A DNA stretch of 8,182 nucleotides from an uncultured Angelakisella sp. (lineage in GTDB: Bacteria; Bacillota; Clostridia; Oscillospirales; Ruminococcaceae), in assembly GCA_937914895.1 (NCBI GenBank), contig CALGIL010000410.1:1-8182 (forward strand). Reading direction: 5' to 3'. The first letter of the stretch is position 1. Every line of letters begins with the position of its first letter. The translations under genes were made by a program, and so were the position numbers. This document shows, one piece after another, positions 5,605 to 8,182 of the stretch. The notes under the pieces are model-generated. The model saw nothing but the letters and a program-made list of their open reading frames with translations, was not told the origin of the DNA and searched no databases.

Positions 5605-5646
5605 TTTAGGGCGCCGGGCATAGAATAACAGATAGTTCGCCCTAAA
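5605..5646. repeat. 9-bp perfect inverted repeat in the EIIA/alr intergenic region
   Basis: TTTAGGGCG (5605-5613) and CGCCCTAAA (5638-5646) are perfectly complementary with a 24-base AT-richer spacer. Neither side is followed by a T-run. It could be a leader hairpin for the small plus-strand frame at 5720, a protein-binding site, or a remnant of a small mobile palindrome. The spacer includes TAGAAT (5621-5626), a possible plus-strand -10, but the bases 17 upstream are a poor -35. Confidence 0.4.
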
Positions 5647-5719
5647 GCCGCGGCGGGGCGGACCACAGCAAACAACGGCCTTGGCGTTTTCCCGCAAGGT
5701 CCGGAAAGGATGGTGCCCA

Positions 5720-5905
5720 GTGGAACAGTACGAGCGTTATGAACACAGACCGGGAGGCATGGCCTACCCCCAGGCATCCCCCTGCCGCCCTGGGGAGGAC
5801 GACTGGTTTGACGTGGCCGGCGACCTGGACGACTTTATTTTTTACGACGGCTCCGGGTGGCCCTCGGACGAGGACGAGGACGGGGGGCACGTCTCCCGCA
5901 GATAG
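5720..5905 (+). CDS. Possible small acidic protein of unknown function
   Basis: A 61-aa frame starts at GTG 5720 with AAAGGA (5705-5710) 9 bases upstream and ends at TAG 5903-5905. It begins MEQYERYEHRPGG and ends in an acidic tract with DDWFDVAGDLDD, DDFIFYDGSGW and SDEDEDGG. There is no signal peptide or membrane segment and I recognise no family. In its favour are the good ribosome binding site, codons ending mostly in G/C, and a non-random aromatic and acidic composition. Against it, the last 64 bases are antisense to the alr 3' end, where the Ser/Glu-rich tail of the racemase and the Asp/Glu tract mirror each other, and no convincing promoter was found. A frame-extending TTG start at 5681 is less likely because it has no good ribosome binding site. 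Confidence 0.38.
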   Translation: MEQYERYEHRPGGMAYPQASPCRPGEDDWFDVAGDLDDFIFYDGSGWPSDEDEDGGHVSRR

Positions 5906-7026
5906 ACCCGGGGCACCCGGGGGGACACCGCGCAGACCCGCTCGTAGCTGACGGTGCCGGTAAGGGCGGCCAGCTGGTCAAAGGTGACGGCCAAGGGTCC
6001 GTCGGCACCCACCAAGGTCACCCGGTCCCCCTCCCGCACCTGGGGCAGGGCGGTGACGTCCAGCATCAGGTAATCCATACAGACCCGGCCCACCACCGGG
6101 GCGGCACCGCCCCGCACCAGGGCCTTGGCCAGCCCCCCCAGCTGCCGCTGATAGCCGTCGGCATATCCGATGGGCACCGTGGCAATGCGGCGGGGCGACG
6201 GGGCCACAAAAGTCCTGCCATAGCTGACGCCCTGCCCCGCGGGGATCTCCTTAAGCTGCACAATGCGGGAGTGCAGGGACATGACGGGCCGAAGGGGCGC
6301 CTGCCCCGCCAGGGCGGGCGAGGGCGCCAGGCCGTACAGGGCAATGCCGCAGCGCACCATATCCAGGTGCATTTCGGGGTACAGCAGCAGGGCGGCGGAG
6401 TTGCAGCAGTGCCGCAGCCCAAGCGCCAGCCCCCGGCCCTGCAGCAGGGCGCAAAAATCCATAAACCGCTCAAACTGCCCCCGGGTGTGTGCCCGGGCGT
6501 CCTCCTCCACCTCGTCGGCCACGGCGAAGTGGGTGAAGATCCCGGTGCAGCGCAGCCGGGGGTTTTGGTATACCGACAGCGCCTGGGCAAGTCCGCCCTC
6601 CGCCTCGGGGTGGATACCCAGGCGGTTCATGCCGGTATCCACCTTTAAGTGGACGTCCAGCGCCTGCCCGGCGGGGACGCGGTCCGCCAGCTGGCGGCCA
6701 TAATCGGCGGAAAAAACCGTCTGGGTGATCCCCAGCCGCACCAGCCGGGGGGCCATGGCGGGGGGCGTATACCCCAGCACCAAAATGGGCATATCCACCC
6801 CGGCGTCCCGCAGGTGGGCCGCCTCCTGAGCGGTGGCCACCCCCAGCCAGTCCACCCCGGCCCGCTGCAGGTAGGGGGCAAGCTCCCGGTCCCCGTGGCC
6901 GTAGGCGTTGGCCTTAACCACCGCCATCATGCGGCAGTCCCCGCGGAGCCTTCCGCGGAGGGTGTGAAGGTTGTGCTCCAGATTGTCAAGACTGATTTCT
7001 GCCCAGCATCTGTAATCCTGTTCCAT
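5842..7026 (-). CDS. alr: Alanine racemase
   Basis: This is a PLP-dependent cytoplasmic enzyme interconverting L- and D-alanine for peptidoglycan synthesis. The 394-aa protein has an N-terminal TIM barrel and a C-terminal beta domain. Lys38 in AVVKANAYGHG binds PLP; DVHLKVDTGMNRLGI (124-138) includes the conserved Arg; CCNSAALL (207-214) and DMVRCGIALYG (222-232) are family segments; Tyr269 in GVSYGRTF is the second catalytic base; VGRVCMDYLMLDVT (312-325) follows. The family normally ends at about VPRVYL (371-376). This chain continues for another 18 residues, including a run of five serines, and overlaps the possible plus-strand gene at 5720-5905. The ATG at 7026 matches the family start (WAEISLDNLEHN follows); AAAGGAG lies 12 bases upstream, a little far. 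It is transcribed away from the DUF1624 gene. No clear promoter was found: a minus-strand TATAAC (7103-7098) lacks a -35. A minus-strand terminator after 5842 was not found. Confidence 0.96.
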   Translation of the reverse strand: MEQDYRCWAEISLDNLEHNLHTLRGRLRGDCRMMAVVKANAYGHGDRELAPYLQRAGVDWLGVATAQEAAHLRDAGVDMPILVLGYTPPAMAPRLVRLGITQTVFSADYGRQLADRVPAGQALDVHLKVDTGMNRLGIHPEAEGGLAQALSVYQNPRLRCTGIFTHFAVADEVEEDARAHTRGQFERFMDFCALLQGRGLALGLRHCCNSAALLLYPEMHLDMVRCGIALYGLAPSPALAGQAPLRPVMSLHSRIVQLKEIPAGQGVSYGRTFVAPSPRRIATVPIGYADGYQRQLGGLAKALVRGGAAPVVGRVCMDYLMLDVTALPQVREGDRVTLVGADGPLAVTFDQLAALTGTVSYERVCAVSPRVPRVYLRETCPPSSSSSEGHPEPS

Positions 7027-7050
7027 GGGAGTTCGGGTCTCCTTTCAGTC

Positions 7051-7078
7051 ATCCCCGGAAAAGCCCCGGGCCGGGGAT
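7051..7078. repeat. GC-rich hairpin in the alr leader
   Basis: ATCCCCGG (7051-7058) and CCGGGGAT (7071-7078) form a perfect 8-bp inverted repeat with a 12-base loop, just upstream of the alr ribosome binding site on the minus strand and touching the -35 box of the plus-strand promoter. It lacks a following T-run. It may influence translation of alr or insulate the two divergent genes. Confidence 0.4.
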
Positions 7079-7106
7079 TGTGCATCCGTCAAAAGACTGT
7101 TATACT
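7078..7106 (+). promoter_or_regulatory. Promoter of the DUF1624 membrane protein gene
   Basis: TATACT (7101-7106, 5 of 6) is preceded after 17 bases by TTGTGC (7078-7083, 3 of 6). The expected start near 7113 falls downstream of the ATG at 7109 and upstream of the ATG at 7139, which supports the latter as the translation start. Confidence 0.55.
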
Positions 7107-7138
7107 AAATGGTATTCCGGTGCTTGGAGGTGGGGAGG

Positions 7139-7891
7139 ATGGGTTCTGCCCCAGGGCGGGGGCGCGTCCACGGCATGGACGAGCTGCGCGGCATCCTGAT
7201 TATTTACGTGGTGGTCTATCATCTGCTGTTTGACCTGGCGGTCCTCTTTCCCGCCCCGGTGGACTGGGTGTTCGACCCCTGGATGAACCGGCTGCGGGAC
7301 TGCATGACCGGCGCGCTCATCGTCATTTCGGGCGCTTCCTGCCACTACACCCGCAGCAACCTGCGCCGGGGGCTGAAGACCTTTGGGTGGGCCATGGTCC
7401 TGACGGTGGTGACGGCCCTGTTTATGCCCAGCCAGACCATTATTTTTGGCATCCTCCACTTTTTTGGGGCCGCCATGATGCTGTACGCCCTGGCGGAAAA
7501 GGCCATTGCCCGGGTGCCCGCTTTGCCGGGGGTTTTGGGCAGCGTCCTTCTGTATGCCTTTACCCGGGACATCTACTATGGCACCGTGGGACTGTTTGGC
7601 TGGCGGCTGGCAGTGCCGGACTTTTTTTACGACAAGGTCCTGCTCTTCCCCCTGGGCTTTCGGTGCCAGGGGGTGTCCTCGGGGGACTACTACCCCATCC
7701 TCCCCTGGATCTTCCTCTTTTTGGCCGGGAGCTTTTTGGGCCGGTACATGAAGGCCGGGCGCTTTCCCCGATGGTTTTACCAAAGCCACTTTCCCGCCCT
7801 GGCCTGGGCGGGCAGCCACACCCTGCCCATCTACCTTGTCCACCAGCCCATCATCTACGGGGCGCTGTCCCTGTTTTACCGGGTGTTTTAA
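7139..7891 (+). CDS. DUF1624 / heparan-alpha-glucosaminide N-acetyltransferase-like membrane protein
   Basis: This 250-aa polytopic membrane protein belongs to the family whose catalytic domain is shared with eukaryotic HGSNAT (DUF1624, PF07786). In bacteria it is thought to be a transmembrane acyltransferase of uncharacterised substrate. The N-terminus has the signature DELRGILIIYVVVYHLLFDL (14-33) with Arg17 and the conserved membrane His28. Further hydrophobic segments follow, with IIFGILHFFG (family GI-H--G motif) and a C-terminal SHTLPIYLVHQPIIYG like the terminal HSL-IYL-HQP element. The frame extends to an ATG at 7109, but the ATG at 7139 is chosen because GGAGG sits 8 bases upstream and because the predicted transcript begins at about 7113. 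It is divergent from alr and is followed by a 124-base gap before the HD-domain gene, in which I see no clear terminator or promoter. A role modifying cell-surface sugars is possible but unproven. Confidence 0.85.
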   Translation: MGSAPGRGRVHGMDELRGILIIYVVVYHLLFDLAVLFPAPVDWVFDPWMNRLRDCMTGALIVISGASCHYTRSNLRRGLKTFGWAMVLTVVTALFMPSQTIIFGILHFFGAAMMLYALAEKAIARVPALPGVLGSVLLYAFTRDIYYGTVGLFGWRLAVPDFFYDKVLLFPLGFRCQGVSSGDYYPILPWIFLFLAGSFLGRYMKAGRFPRWFYQSHFPALAWAGSHTLPIYLVHQPIIYGALSLFYRVF

Positions 7892-8015
7892 CGGCGGGGC
7901 ATTGAGTATTATTATAGCACCTCCGCCCCCCTTCGCCAACCTTCATTTCATCTAAGTTTATCACCGACTGCGCCGGCGTTTCTTCGGCCAGATCCCCACC
8001 CAAAAAGGAGCCATC

Positions 8016-8182
8016 ATGGATTACAAGCAGAAGTTTATCGACATCTACCGCCAGCACATCACCCGGGCCGGGGCCGACGAGCTGCTGGCCTGGATGGAGG
8101 GCACCGACTTTTTTACCGCCCCCGCCAGCACCCGGTACCACGGGGCCTGCCCCAGCGGCCTTGTGATGCACTCCCTGAACGT
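8016..8182 (+). CDS. HD-domain hydrolase, N-terminal part
   Basis: Only the first 55 codons are present; the frame is open to the window edge. The ATG at 8016 follows AAAAAGGAG by 5 bases. The sequence MDYKQKFIDIYRQHITRAGADELL then FTAPASTRYHGACPSGL and VMHSLNV matches the start of a family of small HD-superfamily proteins common in Clostridia and their phages, in which STRYHGA-x-x-GL-x-x-HSLNVY carries the first metal-binding histidine. The HD pair itself and the rest of the domain lie beyond the window. These are predicted metal-dependent phosphohydrolases of unknown substrate. Confidence 0.85.
   Translation, partial: MDYKQKFIDIYRQHITRAGADELLAWMEGTDFFTAPASTRYHGACPSGLVMHSLN

Noticed and set aside
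5543..5623. 26-codon plus-strand frame starting ATG 5543
   Set aside because: It runs straight through the terminator hairpin and T-tract, so it would not be translated as an intact message.
5768..5795. CCCCAGG/CCTGGGG hairpin as the alr terminator
   Set aside because: 7-bp stem with a 14-base loop and no T-run on the minus strand; it also lies inside the small plus-strand frame.
7100..7939. Minus-strand frame opposite the DUF1624 gene
   Set aside because: Pro/Gly/Lys-rich shadow; the plus frame has conserved membrane-protein motifs and a ribosome binding site.

Overview
The window is GC-rich (codons overwhelmingly end in G or C), with Firmicutes-type AGGAGG/AAAGGA ribosome binding sites, sigma-A-like promoters in short AT-rich islands, and a mannose-family phosphotransferase system (PTS). 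These traits suggest a high-GC gut clostridium of the Oscillospiraceae/Flavonifractor type. That placement is inference; there is no rRNA or other taxonomic marker here. No tRNA, CRISPR array, transposase or phage gene was seen.

Left two thirds (1-5416, all minus strand): an amino-sugar uptake locus, described here in transcription order from right to left. A short unit encodes PTS EIIA (5416-5018) and an RpiR/MurR-type sugar-phosphate-sensing regulator (4990-4139). After a 168-bp AT-rich gap with its own promoter and a cluster of palindromes comes a second unit. It encodes a beta-lactamase-fold serine hydrolase (3970-2918), EIIB (2894-2415), a fused EIIC-EIID membrane permease (2276-657) and NanE, N-acetylmannosamine-6-phosphate 2-epimerase (635 to beyond base 1). 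NanE appears frameshifted by an 8-base loss. Expected flow: HPr-P to EIIA (His9) to EIIB (His14) to the sugar entering through EIICD. The product would be ManNAc-6-P (or a related amino-sugar phosphate), which NanE converts to GlcNAc-6-P. The hydrolase has no signal peptide and may trim an acyl or peptidyl group from the imported sugar.

Regulation: a TGAAA-N5-TTTC palindrome occurs at both promoters. It overlaps the predicted start site of the EIIA-regulator unit and lies just upstream of the -35 box of the hydrolase unit. A third 15-bp palindrome of the same 5-5-5 geometry, sharing a 9-mer with the first, sits at a possible internal promoter before EIICD. The EIIB-EIICD gap also holds a REP-like 67-bp inverted repeat.

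Middle (5417-5841): the EIIA promoter, a plus-strand terminator hairpin with no obvious gene in front of it, a 9-bp inverted repeat, and a possible 61-aa acidic protein on the plus strand that overlaps the 3' end of alr in antisense.

Right (5842-8182): alanine racemase (minus, 7026-5842), then divergently a DUF1624/heparan-alpha-glucosaminide N-acetyltransferase-like membrane protein (7139-7891) with a good promoter. The last gene is the 5' end of an HD-domain hydrolase (8016 onward, cut by the window edge).
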